A stretch of DNA of 64,000 nucleotides from Impatiens glandulifera (GCF_907164915.1 NC_061863.1:67447364-67511363); one strand, 5' to 3'. Counted from the stretch's first letter, positions 25,288-35,966 are shown. Numbers and translations are program-made. The notes: generated by a model from the letters alone, not told the origin.

Positions 25288-27959
25288 CTACTTTCTGAAG
25301 AATGCATTCTCCAAATAATTGGCCTTCTCCCTTGCAGCATCAGCCTCTTGTCTGCATCCAAGCATCTCATAGCCTCTTTCCTGATTTCAAAAAAAAAAAA
25401 AAAATCAAATTTCTGATTTTGAAATCAGATTCTGTTTTCAATTTGAGTTTGACATATAATAATAATAATACCAGCAAGCGCCACGAGAATGGAACATTTT
25501 CCCTCGGTTTCATTCGCTTCTTAATGGCTTCAGTTGCTGCAGAGTGTAAGCCAGTGTTAAAGAAATCCTAATAAGTTGAGTGTAATAGGCATTAGTGCTT
25601 TTGTTTTTACCTATAGAAGCCTGACCAGTATTCAACATTAAAAAGTACCAAACTTCATTGAATACATCAACTTGTTCATCAGATGCCCCTATAATCTACC
25701 AGAAAACATAAATTTCAATATCAAACAAACTCTTGTTTCTATATCCTGATCCAGACGAGAAACAATCAATAAATTTCATCATTTCTGTATATTTGTATAT
25801 ACAGAAAGAAAACAAAATGTTTACAATTGTACCTTATAATTGATGGCATCAAAATCTGGCCCCAACAAATTCGCCGCCTGCCTGTAATTACCTTTTCCAT
25901 ACTCAAAGACAGCTTCTGCAAGCTGATAACACACAAACGAGGGGAGGTGAAATTTAAAGAAGAAAACTCATACAATAACACAAAAATAAGGCAGGCAGAG
26001 CATTGCAACACACCAGCAATCCACTTTGCATTCTCTCTTTCTTCTTCTTACTCATCCTAGAAATTCTATTATACATAAAAGAAACAGAGTAAAATTTATT
26101 TTCATGTAAAAAAACATAAAGAATTGCACTTCAAAAAGAATTCACTGACTTCGATCTCAAACCACTTAGCAAATCCTCTGCTTTACTCAATTCTCCACTA
26201 CAGCCCAAAGCCCATAATATCAACACATCCAAATGCCACTCCAGAAACCAGCAAGACTGTAGTGTTTTTAGACCAATATTATTCATAGGGAATGGTATTA
26301 AAATAAAAGGAATATGAGTATCAAGCCAGGGGGAGAAGGGGTCTCACTTGATCGGTTACACAACCTGCTAAAATTTTCAGACGGTCCCCAAACAAATCGA
26401 TTTTACCTCGCAGTTCTACTCGTAGAAGCAAACCAAGGGCATTGAGATAGACCTACAAGCATAATTTTGTTTATTTTTATTAAAACAAACTACTCAAAGA
26501 TGTATTCAAGGTAAAAAGATCGCTAAGGTAACCATATACCTCGGCTTTCATAGCATCATTTCTTTCCAATTCTTTCCAGATATAACGATCGTATATCTCT
26601 CTCACATCCCTTATCGGCGAATGTCCTTCAAGGTGACAAAGGGCTACATGCCACCAATTATGGGTATACCTGAAAAAACATATATATAAAATATAGAAGA
26701 TTTTTGTTGATTGTTACTCAAGTTACAATTCAGCACATACATACATGAAAGACGACAAGGAATTCCATGAGTGAGAGCATTCCTCCATAAACTTCACAGC
26801 TTCTTCAAAACGACACTTATGCTGAAGGACATGGCATAGCTAGGAAAATGGAAGTCTTCAGATATTAGGAAACAGTTTTACATCAAGAACAACTAAAGAA
26901 ATTGATTGAATTCCACTTACAGCATGCTGCGACCAACAGTCATCTTTGTTGATATCGAATCCCTTTATTGCAGCTTTCTCTGCTTCTTCCATTCTGCCAA
27001 GCTCTAGTAAAGGAAAGGCAAGCATGCCATAAATGTAATTCTCTTGTTGATTTTCAAGCAGAACCTGTTGGAAGGTTAAAGTGATTGATGTCATACTTTG
27101 TCAATGGGTTTAATTGTGATTCAGAATCATCACCTGTTGGACAAGATCCAAAGAGAGATCAGGTCGACCCATGTAAAAGCAGATTATTTGAACCCTTTTT
27201 AGGGATATAAGATCTTTGGGGAAATCCTTTATGAACTGCAAAAGAAACATAGTGAACAAAAAAGAGATTTCAGGCTGAAAGAGTGGCTTTAATCAAATTG
27301 GATCAAGTTAGGGTTAAATTCAATCAAGCAGAAAACTTGATTTTGATCACTCAGTATAAACAACTTAAAAAAGGATGATAATAAAATATCAACCAATAAA
27401 CGAGTCATTTAGGGATTTTTACTCAACATATTTGGTAACCTAATCAGATTTAAAAGGATAAGCTTTTAGATGTTTCCGACCTTTAAGTGTAAGGCAACAG
27501 CAGTATCATCATCTCTGTCGTCAGAAATCAAGTAAATGATGGTATCGTAGACAGCTTTCTCATATGCAGTGGCTTCTACCTGTTACAAACACAGTACATA
27601 ACTAGAGCTGAAAAAAAATTAAGGGAAAGAAGTTTATACCAATTGGGATTTAGCAGCTTTAAGATGTGATGAAGTAAGAGATGGATTAGAGGAGCAGAGG
27701 AAATGAGCTGACAAAATGTTAGCCAAAACGCAGTTCGGATCATGTCTTGAGGCTTCAAGTATAACTGACCGATCTCTACCGTAGCTTAGAACCTTAAAAA
27801 AGATGATAACAATGATTTATTGTTTACAGTAAGAAATCATCCAAAAAGCAAAAGGGAAAAAGACAGAACCTGAAGATAGTATGAATTGATAGTATCGATA
27901 CAAGCATCGGAAGAAGTGTTTACTTCGTATCCCCATTTATCCAGCTTCAATCCTCCCAT
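25288..27959 (-). CDS. Tetratricopeptide repeat protein 38 (TTC38)-like
   Basis: Fourteen minus-strand exons: 27959-27870, 27792-27640, 27579-27481, 27235-27134, 27064-26921, 26839-26745, 26669-26540, 26452-26348, 26256-26150, 26056-26014, 25922-25833, 25695-25611, 25536-25472 and 25380-25288. Every phase closes, giving 1401 nt, 466 residues, about the length of TTC38 family proteins. The protein begins MGGLKLDKWGYEVNT. TPR-like helix pairs follow, including LAFPLLELGRMEEAEKAAIK, KCRFEEAVKFMEE, the family hallmark YTHNWWHVALCHLEG, and FLEWHLDVLILWAL. It ends with YEMLGCRQEADAAREKANYL. No signal or membrane segment is visible. TTC38 proteins are conserved in eukaryotes but have no settled function; the repeats imply protein binding. 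The exon 13 acceptor was chosen because the nearer AG would bring a stop into frame. Confidence 0.88.
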
Positions 27960-28110
27960 CTAATTCTTTCTTTCTCTCTCTCAAATGAAGAGGTGCTATA
28001 GTAGGTGGAACCGAAAGAGATAGTTTTCGGTCGCTTTATGATTATGATTTGAAAGGATATGATTTACAAATGGATCAAGCTGTAACATTTGTTGTCCTTT
28101 TCCATGCTAA

Positions 28111-28246
28111 TAAGGCCTTGTTTGTTTTGGTAATAACATATATACAAACAAAATACACTATATCTTTTCCAATTTCTCATATTTTTGTTTCTCTTTTTGT
28201 TGTTTGGGTTATTTAATCATTTTCAAATAATCCATCAAGGCCTTAT
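28111..28246. mobile_element. MITE-like element, TAAGGCCTTG termini
   Basis: A 136-bp AT-rich stretch bounded by TAAGGCCTTGtttg on the left and ccatCAAGGCCTTA on the right, a 10-base perfect inverted terminus. It contains gggttatttaatcattttca, the same internal phrase type as the elements at 10319 and 46932. It lies about 150 bp upstream of the TPR gene start codon, so it may overlap that promoter. Confidence 0.6.
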
Positions 28247-29204
28247 AAGAGTATACTGAATTATTTAGATGAGTTGACTAAAATATTATAAAAAAACAGT
28301 AAAAATATATTTAATTAATAATATAATTGAAGATGTAATGAATGATTAGATAGTAAATAATCTCAAATAACATTATAATATATTATCAAATAACCCAAAG
28401 TGATGAATCATGTCTCTAATCCTTTTTTTCCTTACAATTTGAACAACATAATCTATTTGCAAAAAGCCAACCAAAATGATCATTCTTCCTTGTTGATGTC
28501 ACAAATAAACAACAGGCAGGATTTGAAACATACAAAAGCTTGTTGTGTTCAATCCCCAAGGCTTTGTTTAGAAAGCCGGTTGTTGTGGATGGCCCCGAAT
28601 TCCCATTTCTAGTCTTGGTCCGAGTTTACGACTGCAAAACACAAAGTTAAAATCATCAACTAACATTATTCCTCGTGTTGCTTCCCACCCTATCCATAAG
28701 AAGAACGCTTGGAAACTCAACTACTGGTAAATCAACAGAGATATGGTCTTAACGTAAATCAAAGGTTGTAGACTAGCTCTGTCTATTGGAGCTTCAAAAC
28801 ATCCAACATAAATAACATCAAGTGAGAAACAATAACTTAAGAGAGTCGTACCGCACAGTTAATGCATTTTGCTTTGAATAATATTGGCATGAAGATGATC
28901 AAGTAAAACAGCTGAATAGCATAAGCACAAGTATAAGATGCTGCTACTGTTTGCTTTTGCCTGAATATTGGAAAAAAGAAAGAACAGGAAAACAACATTA
29001 CAAGAAGGTTGCGCATACATTTACAAACTAACAATATTCCGAGAAACATCCAATTAATCAATTGACCGCCAAAAATGATGAAGGAAAAAACATACCACTT
29101 AAAGGTTGGAAAGACAAGCATGTCAGATGCCACATTAGCTGAATAACTCCGACTGGAAAACCAATCATCATCATGAATCTCAACAGCCCATTAGAGCAGA
29201 TATC

Positions 29205-29306
29205 ATTTGGAAACACTTTTTTCGATTTGAATAAACTTCTTAAACATTATCTCATATGAATCCACATCCGTGTGAGATGTCGGACAAAAAAATAGTGTTT
29301 CCAAAT
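29205..29306. mobile_element. Short inverted-repeat element (possible MITE)
   Basis: ATTTGGAAACACTTTTTT at 29205 is mirrored by aaaaaatagtgtttccaaat ending at 29306, enclosing about 65 bases that include catccgtgtgagatgtcgg. The 102-bp unit can fold into a hairpin. It lies 13 bp beyond the stop codon of the PPR gene, so it probably lies in that mRNA's 3' UTR. Confidence 0.6.
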
Positions 29307-29318
29307 AGGCTGGTTAAT

Positions 29319-31571
29319 CTATAAATTCTCCTTGTTATTGCTTTTAGCGAGTAGACATTTCTCTATTGCTTCATCACAAATCTCAAGTGTAATATCCATG
29401 TTCCCTTCATTATAATGCCAATCAGCAAATACATGATAGAACTCCGTGTCTGCAACCAATCCTTCTCTTCTCATCTCTTCAAAGATCTGCACGGATTCTG
29501 AAAATTTCTTCCTCTTGACAAAGCCTTTGATTAGAGCATTATAGGAAGCAACTGTCAATTTAAATCTCTTCTCAATCATTTCTCTGTGTAAAAACCATGC
29601 CTCTTTCATATTCCTAGCTTTACAATGACCTTTTATAAGTATGTTATATGTATTTCCATCAGGCATCACTCGTTCCGAACACATTCTCTTGAAAACTTGA
29701 GTTGCCATTCGCATATCATTCCTAATGCAGTAATGCTTCATGAGAGAATTATATGTAATGACATTCGGTTTTATACCCTTACTTATCATCCACTCTATTA
29801 GCTTCTCGCCGTCTTCAATCGTTCCTGACATGCAAAACCAATTCATTAGCACGTTAAATGTAACTACTGTGGGTTGAAGCTCTCTATGCAACATTTCACT
29901 AAGAAGCTCTTGAGCTTTACTCATCTCTCCAGATTTACAATAAGCATCTATCAGAGTCGTGTAAGTAATACAATCTGGATTACAACCAGCCATGTACATG
30001 TCTTTCATCAGCTTCGTGGCTTGCACGATGTTCCCCATTTTACAAAGACCGTTCACAAGTGAGTTGTAGGTGCAAATATTAGGCTCTAGGCCCTTTTCAC
30101 TCATCTCCTGAAGTAGTTCGTTAGCTGTTTCAACTTCTCCATTTTTACAAAGCCCGTCAGCAAGTGCGGTGTATGTTACAACATTTGGGGTCAAACCCGA
30201 CTGAACCATCTTATTATGAACCAAAAATGCCTTTTTCATGTCTCCTTCTTTACAATAGCCATTTATTAGCGTGGTGTATGTAACTTCATCGGGTTGAATC
30301 CCTTTGTCGAGCAATTCGCCAAATAGTTCCTCTGCTTTCGACATCTTTCCAGCTTGGCATAGTCCATGAATAACAACACTATAGGTTATTAAATCTGGAG
30401 TAATGTTGTGATTCTGCATTTCATGAACTAGATTAAATGCATCTGAAACATTCCCAATTTTGCAGAAGCCGTCGATTAGAGTAGTAAAGATCACACAATC
30501 GGGATGAATTCCAAGTCTCAACATCTCCTTAAACAACATGTAAGCATCGGAAACCTCACCACTCTTACATAAAAGAGAAATTATGCTATCAAATGTGAAA
30601 TGATTTGGCTTCAATCCTTTCATTTGCATTTCCTCAAGGAGCTTTAGCACTACTTGTAGTTGTCCATCACGACAATACCCATCAATTATGGTGCTATAAC
30701 TTATAACGTCAGGTGCACAACATCTGAACTCCATTTGCAGAAGTAGGTTATGAGCTTCCTTAATTTTCCCTAATCGAGAGAGTAAGTGAATCACAATGTT
30801 ATATGATGCAGTGTTCCAACAAATGCCTGCTTCAGCAGCAAGCTCTCTGAAAACTCTTAAAGCTATCTCACTCCCATTGGATCTCTTTGACAGATGGGAA
30901 ATTAACAAGTTGCATGAATCGACTGATATAACGACGCCATAATTCAAGACCTTGTCAAAAAGTTTTCTGGCTTCGTCAAGATTGCCAACCTCAACAAGAA
31001 CTTGGAAGAAAACATCGAAGACATATGATGAATTGTATCCCCAATCTTTATGTGTGTAGATAAGCTTATCAAGAAATTGTGCAAAGGAGAGAGTAACATC
31101 TAGATTAGGTTTTGTCCAAAAATCGTGAATGATCTTGCGGACCATCTTGCCATCTTTTGCAGTGGCGGCAATATGAATGACAATGCAATTGGCTTCTAAA
31201 GACGGGTCTCGTCGCATGCATGCCCAATCAAAAAAATTCAAAACTAGCTCGTATTCATTTCTTATGTTCATGAGGACCCAAATGAGATGATCTGACCGGA
31301 ATTTTGATTCATAAGGTCTTAAGATACGCCTTAAAGGCTCAGAGCGCCGCTGTCTAATGGTGGAGGCTATCTGATAGACAAGTTCCGAATCTTTTATGGT
31401 GGGTTTTTTTGGAGAATATTCAGGGAAAGGCCTAAAATTTGTAGGATCCAATAAAGATAGTTTATGAATCATGCAGTTTCTAGGAAAAACTAATGGGAGA
31501 CGGCCTAGAAAAGAAGTCAAGTGAGACTGGTAAAATAAATCACTTTTGGAATATATGATATGCCTAAACAT
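29319..31571 (-). CDS. P-class pentatricopeptide repeat protein
   Basis: A single uninterrupted 750-residue frame, as is usual for plant PPR genes. The N-terminus (MFRHIIYSKSDLFYQS, with Arg-Leu-Pro and few acids) looks like a mitochondrial or chloroplast presequence; mitochondrial is my guess. From about residue 215 to 735 there are roughly fifteen 35-residue repeats of the P type, such as VTYTTLINGYCKEGDMKKAF and ITYTTLIDAYCKSGEMSKAQ. No E, DYW or SMR domain follows, so the protein should bind organellar RNA to stabilise, process or help translate it, rather than edit it. The final residues CLLAKSNNKENL are not repeat-like. A probable 5' UTR intron lies upstream. It resembles the At1g05670 group from memory, a weak assignment. 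Confidence 0.95.
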   Translation of the reverse strand: MFRHIIYSKSDLFYQSHLTSFLGRLPLVFPRNCMIHKLSLLDPTNFRPFPEYSPKKPTIKDSELVYQIASTIRQRRSEPLRRILRPYESKFRSDHLIWVLMNIRNEYELVLNFFDWACMRRDPSLEANCIVIHIAATAKDGKMVRKIIHDFWTKPNLDVTLSFAQFLDKLIYTHKDWGYNSSYVFDVFFQVLVEVGNLDEARKLFDKVLNYGVVISVDSCNLLISHLSKRSNGSEIALRVFRELAAEAGICWNTASYNIVIHLLSRLGKIKEAHNLLLQMEFRCCAPDVISYSTIIDGYCRDGQLQVVLKLLEEMQMKGLKPNHFTFDSIISLLCKSGEVSDAYMLFKEMLRLGIHPDCVIFTTLIDGFCKIGNVSDAFNLVHEMQNHNITPDLITYSVVIHGLCQAGKMSKAEELFGELLDKGIQPDEVTYTTLINGYCKEGDMKKAFLVHNKMVQSGLTPNVVTYTALADGLCKNGEVETANELLQEMSEKGLEPNICTYNSLVNGLCKMGNIVQATKLMKDMYMAGCNPDCITYTTLIDAYCKSGEMSKAQELLSEMLHRELQPTVVTFNVLMNWFCMSGTIEDGEKLIEWMISKGIKPNVITYNSLMKHYCIRNDMRMATQVFKRMCSERVMPDGNTYNILIKGHCKARNMKEAWFLHREMIEKRFKLTVASYNALIKGFVKRKKFSESVQIFEEMRREGLVADTEFYHVFADWHYNEGNMDITLEICDEAIEKCLLAKSNNKENL

Positions 31572-31677
31572 CTCTACATAAGAAACTTATGAAGGAAATT
31601 AACAGGAGTTGAAGATTTATCATGTATTGACAATTCCCCATTTAGAAAAGCCATATACTGCTTCAACGGTCACTCAC

Positions 31678-31912
31678 CTGCACAACAAAAAATTGTAGTA
31701 TTGTTAAGGTATATGCTGTAACTACATACCTCAAGCATTCAATTATCCAAAACACACGTAGCAGTTCATTCAATTTCTTCTGGAATTTTGACAGCAAGCA
31801 TGCAAAAAAATACATCCATTTAATCATCTATGTAGTTCTAAACATTCATCATTGAGCACATATAAGCATCTAGCAAAATGTTTGTATTAGTTAAGAGGGA
31901 TTAAGAACTTAC
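31678..31912 (-). other. Probable 5' UTR intron of the PPR gene
   Basis: Reading the minus strand, a consensus donor GTAAGT starts at 31912 (after ...ctccat) and a pyrimidine-flanked acceptor ends at 31678 (ttttttgttgtgcag-like). The enclosed sequence is AT-rich. The ATG of the PPR frame follows about 105 bases later, so the intron would split only the leader. This is inference from splice consensus. Confidence 0.5.
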
Positions 31913-33564
31913 ATGGAGTTGAGAAGAGGAAGACAACACTGAAAAAGAGGGTTAATTTTCTTGGTTGCCGCTAATTGCTTCAGAATATATTAGGAAGAAC
32001 AGGGGTCTCATTTTTTATGAAGAGTCCTTTCACCGTTAGTAAAAAAAAATGGGACCTTTGACCGTTAGTAAGCTTCAGATGGATGAAAGTCACATGAGGT
32101 TCTAGAACCCCTTTTGTCCCCAAACTCCTCCCTGCCGCCTGTCTTGAAGTTAGAACTTTGTCAGGATGAAGTCGGCGGGAGAGGGAAAGAAAGAAAGAAA
32201 GAAAGAAAAGGTTCTACCAATGAAGGAAGAGCCCTCCGGGAGATTCAAGCAATGGCTATATCTGCGAGAGAACAAAGAAGAGCCTCCGGGAGAGGTGAAT
32301 TCGGGCTTCGCCGACTCCTCTCTTCTTCTCCTCTAGGTCTGCAGCGGCGCGCGGGTCAAGAGTGGGTGGATCGGGTAACCAGTCGGTCGGGGCAATCCGC
32401 AATAATGGAAGGGTTAGGCTCTCTAACAGTTTAAAATTTCAATGCTTTTCACAATTCATTTTATGTTTGATTTATTAAACTTTGGTCGTATTGAAATTAG
32501 AGCGGTAAAGGAATAATTTGAACTGGAATGAGTTTATATTTTCGAGCTTGAGTCGGCTCGACTCGATTATTTACTTACAAGTTTGATTTGACTCGAAAAC
32601 TTGAATTAAAATTAAATGTTTAAATATTTGTATAAAAAAAATATTTATTTTTAAAATTATTTTTAATATTAAAATAAATAATAAAATATATTTATTATTA
32701 TGCTCGAAAAAAATCAAAAAGACATCGAATAAGTATTATATAAGATCGAGTTCGATTCAAATATTAAACGAAATGATTCGAGTTTGACTGAAATAGGTCA
32801 AAATCAAACTCAAGTGAAACTTTAAATGAGCGACCCACACAAATAGACTCATAGTTTGGGATCAACAAAACTACATATTTTATCTTCTTTTTTTTTTTTA
32901 ATTTAACCTCGTCATAGCTCATAAGTAATGTTAAACCGAATTTAAAAAAAATAAAAATAAAAAAATAAAGTGAAAATTGAAAAATTGTTTAGTTTTAACC
33001 TTACAAAAAAATAAATAAATAAGAATTAAATATTATATTGATTTCATTTGAAAATGTTTGTGTATAATTTCTCATCCAAATATTATTAGGTTAAACATAA
33101 AAAATCATAAATTTATAAAATTTGACTCTTAAAATATATATATATCAAACCATATTCATCACCATTTCACTCAAACAAAAAAATATTGTCTCTTAAAATT
33201 ATTATTTTCCTTAATAAGTTCCAAATTAAGCATCTTGATATAAAAGGATCATGAAAATTCATATCAAGGAATTCAAAAACAAATATGAAAACTGATGCAC
33301 AGATGCAAAATAACAATGATAAAACGAATTTCAGTAGATATTTGAATAAGGAGTTTGGAACAAAATCATTTTTTTACTTCATTTTTTTTCCACCCACCTA
33401 GTATTATTGGGTTATTGTCATTCAAAGTCTCTCATTGTTTGATATTTTCTTTGGGTATTTTGCTGTTTGTCTTTTTGCCATTTATTTTATGTTATTTTGT
33501 TTAAACCATTTTTTCAATTTTCTTTTGTGCCTCTTTCTTAAATAACTGTCTTAGAAAAAAAAAA
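31913..33564. other. Spacer with short GC-rich patch and AT-rich repeat
   Basis: 31913-32100 is the probable PPR leader and promoter. At 32110-32430 is an unusually GC-rich patch with a (gaaa)n tract (32185-32208) and two near copies of gaagagcc(c)tccgggaga (32227 and 32278). It carries a 106-codon frame that I do not believe (see rejected items). From 32520 to 32830 phrases such as gagtcggctcgactcgat and cgagttcgattcaaat suggest a decayed dispersed repeat. The rest is AT-rich with no gene. Confidence 0.5.
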
Positions 33565-34856
33565 GGGAAGAATGTTAATTTTATTTATAAAGTTGGATAA
33601 TTTTATTTATAAAGTTGGATGAAGGTGTCAAATTTATTTATTAACTTGTAAAATTTTATTTATGTATACAAACTTGTTAAAAATTGTCAAATTTATTGAA
33701 TTTAACAGAAATCGTTAACGGTGTTAAAATTCTTTCCAACTGTTCATGCCATGTCATATCCACGTTATTATATAAATATATTAACTTTATAATCAAATCA
33801 TTGTTTTCAAACGGACCTTATATCTTTAAATAGAAATAAAAATAATATCTTTGTAATTCTTTTCTCATCTTCGTCTCCCTTACCAAACTGTTCCACCTCT
33901 CTTCTATTTCATTCAATCTATCCACATAAAGATCCTTATAATATTTTTAGTACAGATCTACAGCCTCTCCCATTTCATTTAACAAATATTCTTCTAATAC
34001 ATTTTTCACCATTCTCATCCCACTTGACACCTAGAGTCCATCTACTTAGAGAGAGAGAAAAAGAAAGAAGATTGCTTGACTGAAGAACAAAAAGAAATAA
34101 TACAAATTGAATCATTCAGTTAGTTCATTCTCACTAAACCCATTTTCATTCTTCAAACACCCATTAATGAAGAGATTGAAAAGCTATTATCTTCATCTCA
34201 AGCATCCACAAACACAAACGATGGTACGAAAATGGATCTTCTCAATATCAATAGCATCAATACTCTCTCTTTCTACTCTTTCTCACAACCCTAACTTCCC
34301 CAGACGGTACGCCACTTCTTCCAATCTATCGTTCATCACTTTCCTCTTCCGTTTTCGTCAAATCGAAGCTACGTTCAATTCCAATTTCATCGCTTCCTCC
34401 GCCGCCGAGATTTGCATACGTGATGAGAAAATGTTGAAACGAACACTGTTAAATTAAATGAGTGAGAGAGGTTGTAAATCAGTACTCAAAATATTAGAAG
34501 GATCTTTATGCAGATAGATTTAGATTGAATGTAATGGAAGAGGGGTGAAACCTGTTTGGTGAGGGAGGAAGAAGATGAGAGGAAGAATTACAGAGATATT
34601 ATTTTTATTTTTATTTAAAGATATAAGGTCTGTTTGAAAAAATGATTTGATTATAAAGTTAATATATTTATATAATGACGTGGATATGACATGGCAGGAA
34701 CAGGTGGAAATTTTTTTAACACCGTTAATGATTTCTGTTAAATTCAATAAATTTAACACTTTTTGACAAGTTTGTATACATAAATAAAATTTTACAAGTT
34801 AATAAACAAATTTGACACTTTCATCCAACTTTATAAATAAAATTGACATTCTTCCT
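33565..34856. mobile_element. Mutator-like element with long inverted arms (Pack-MULE type)
   Basis: A 1.29-kb unit whose ends are long inverted repeats. The left arm (33565 to about 33985) runs ggaagaatgttaattttatt ... catgccatgtcatatccacg ... cataaagatccttataatat. The right arm (about 34445-34856) reads the same in reverse complement (aggaagaatgtcaattttat ... catgtcatatccacgtcatt ... cataaagatccttctaatat). Arms of about 400 bp are characteristic of Mutator-superfamily elements with long TIRs. The element is flanked by A10 on the left and A22 on the right, which allows a 9-bp all-A target duplication but cannot prove one. No transposase is present. The core holds a captured GT14 gene fragment, listed separately. 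The left arm contains an extra 22-bp duplication (33577-33620). Confidence 0.85.
34167..34457 (+). pseudogene. Captured N-terminal fragment of a GT14 (GlcAT14-like) glycosyltransferase gene
   Basis: A 96-codon ATG frame inside the Mutator-like element begins MKRLKSYYLHLKHP, then MVRKWIFSISIASILSLS, a basic cytosolic tail plus a signal-anchor helix. It ends EKMLKRTLLN. In the +1 frame at about 34354-34423 the sequence reads FVKSKLRSIPIS, then LPPPPRFAYVM. Known plant beta-glucuronosyltransferases of family GT14 have the same order: short tail, membrane anchor, stem, proline run, RFAYLISGS, then LKRTLLALYHP. Here the reading frame changes twice, the glycine-rich SGS-GDG segment is lost and the catalytic domain is absent. 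The fragment is therefore a captured, decayed piece of a host gene with no enzymatic capacity. The frame runs into the right inverted arm. Confidence 0.7.
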
Positions 34857-35028
34857 AAAAAAAAAAAAAAAAAAAAAATGGAACTTCTCGAGCCCTTCTT
34901 CTGAAATGGAATTTATACCCATAAAAAGGTGATGCCATTGCCATTGCCATGCAAATGAGGCAAGTTGGTATCTCTGTATAATAAAAACCATTCATCTCTC
35001 TAAAGAAGGAAGACAGACAGAGAAAAGA

Positions 35029-35966
35029 ATGAAGATCAAACTCTTCTTAGTTTCTCTCTTTACTGTCTTTTGCTCGTCTTCCTCACAGACTTGCCAAAGA
35101 AACTGTGGCAACCAGTTAATCAAGTACCCATTCGGTACCAGCCAAGGCTGCGGCGACCACCGCTTCCAGAAATACGTGACCTGCAACAGCGAAAACCAGC
35201 TCATTTTCACAACCCACACTGGCTGTTATCCAATCACCTACATCGATTACACCAACCAACTTATCTACATCTCCGATCCTTCCATGTCAACTTGTTCTTG
35301 CTCTCAGCCCAGCAAAGGTTTCAGCCTGGATTGGAACGCGCCGTTTACCTTTCACGATGATAACGCCTTTGCCCTTCTTGATTGCACCATTAACGGAGGA
35401 AATAACTCTCTGTCTTCTCTATGTGATCCAAACGGAGCCGCCATTTGCAGTCTTCTGTATTCATGTCAAGCAATCAGCAGGATAGACATGGCAATCTCTA
35501 CTTGCTGTTTATATGCACCGGTGGATCTTGGGCCGTCTTTTGAGATGGATTTGGGGAAGTTACAGTGCGGGTCGTATTCAGGGATTTATGGGTATACTTT
35601 GGATGCACCGGAGAGCTGGAAATATGGGATTGTGTTGAAGTATAAATTTAATTTCAATAATGAATACCCTATACTCTGTTCTGACTGTGAGAGAAGCAAT
35701 GGAATTTGTGGATACTTTGGTTCTGGTTCGGGTTCAAGTAGTTCGTTTATCTGTTATTGCCCCGGTGGACTGAATTCATCAACGGATTGCTTATTTCGAG
35801 CTACATGGAGCCATGGCTTAAGAAAACTTCCATGGCAGCCTGGTAAGTAAGATCATATTATTAGTGTTTATTTATTTATTTAATAATCTTTATCTTCTTT
35901 CTGTATGTTTGTGCAGTGATATGGTTGATCTATTGGATGGTTTCTTTTCATCTTCTTTTGCGGTGA
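35029..35966 (+). CDS. Secreted GUB_WAK_bind-domain protein without kinase
   Basis: Two exons, 35029-35842 and 35917-35966, give 287 residues. Residues 1-20 (MKIKLFLVSLFTVFCSSSSQ) are a signal peptide. The mature part starts with the galacturonan-binding pattern of wall-associated and LRK10-like receptors (TCQRNCGNQLIKYPFGTSQG), followed by many cysteines. It ends in a WAK_assoc-like region with SNGICGYFG and FICYCPGG. Full receptors continue into a transmembrane helix and a Ser/Thr kinase. Here exon 2 adds only VIWLIYWMVSFHLLLR and a stop, a hydrophobic tail that could be a GPI-attachment signal or a short anchor. The protein is therefore likely an extracellular pectin-binding or decoy-type protein (inference). 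The start ATG is only 172 bp from the edge of the Mutator-like element. Confidence 0.9.

Larger units (their letters stand above)
27960..29318. other. Spacer with MITE-like elements and an unassigned spliced-looking segment
   Basis: Lies between the TPR promoter (right of 27960) and the 3' end of the PPR gene. It contains a MITE-like element (28111-28246), related AT-rich tails to about 28400, and a short inverted-repeat element (29205-29306). On the minus strand, 29161-29089 and 28969-28852 look like two exons with good signals: a donor gtatgtttttt and an acceptor ttccaatattcag. The joined frames are short, however. The segment could be a 3' UTR extension of the PPR transcript, a noncoding RNA or a tiny gene. 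I do not recognise a protein family. Confidence 0.4.

Noticed and set aside
32114..32434. 106-codon + strand frame in a GC-rich patch, rich in Arg, Ser and Gly
   Set aside because: It reads through a (gaaa)n tract and a duplicated gaagagcctccgggaga phrase. It has no domain-like pattern and lies next to the PPR promoter. Composition, not selection, explains the length.
33565..34856. Interpretation of the long inverted repeat as an LTR retrotransposon
   Set aside because: The end repeats are inverted, not direct. There is no TG...CA boundary, primer-binding site or polyprotein. Long inverted arms fit a Mutator-like element better.
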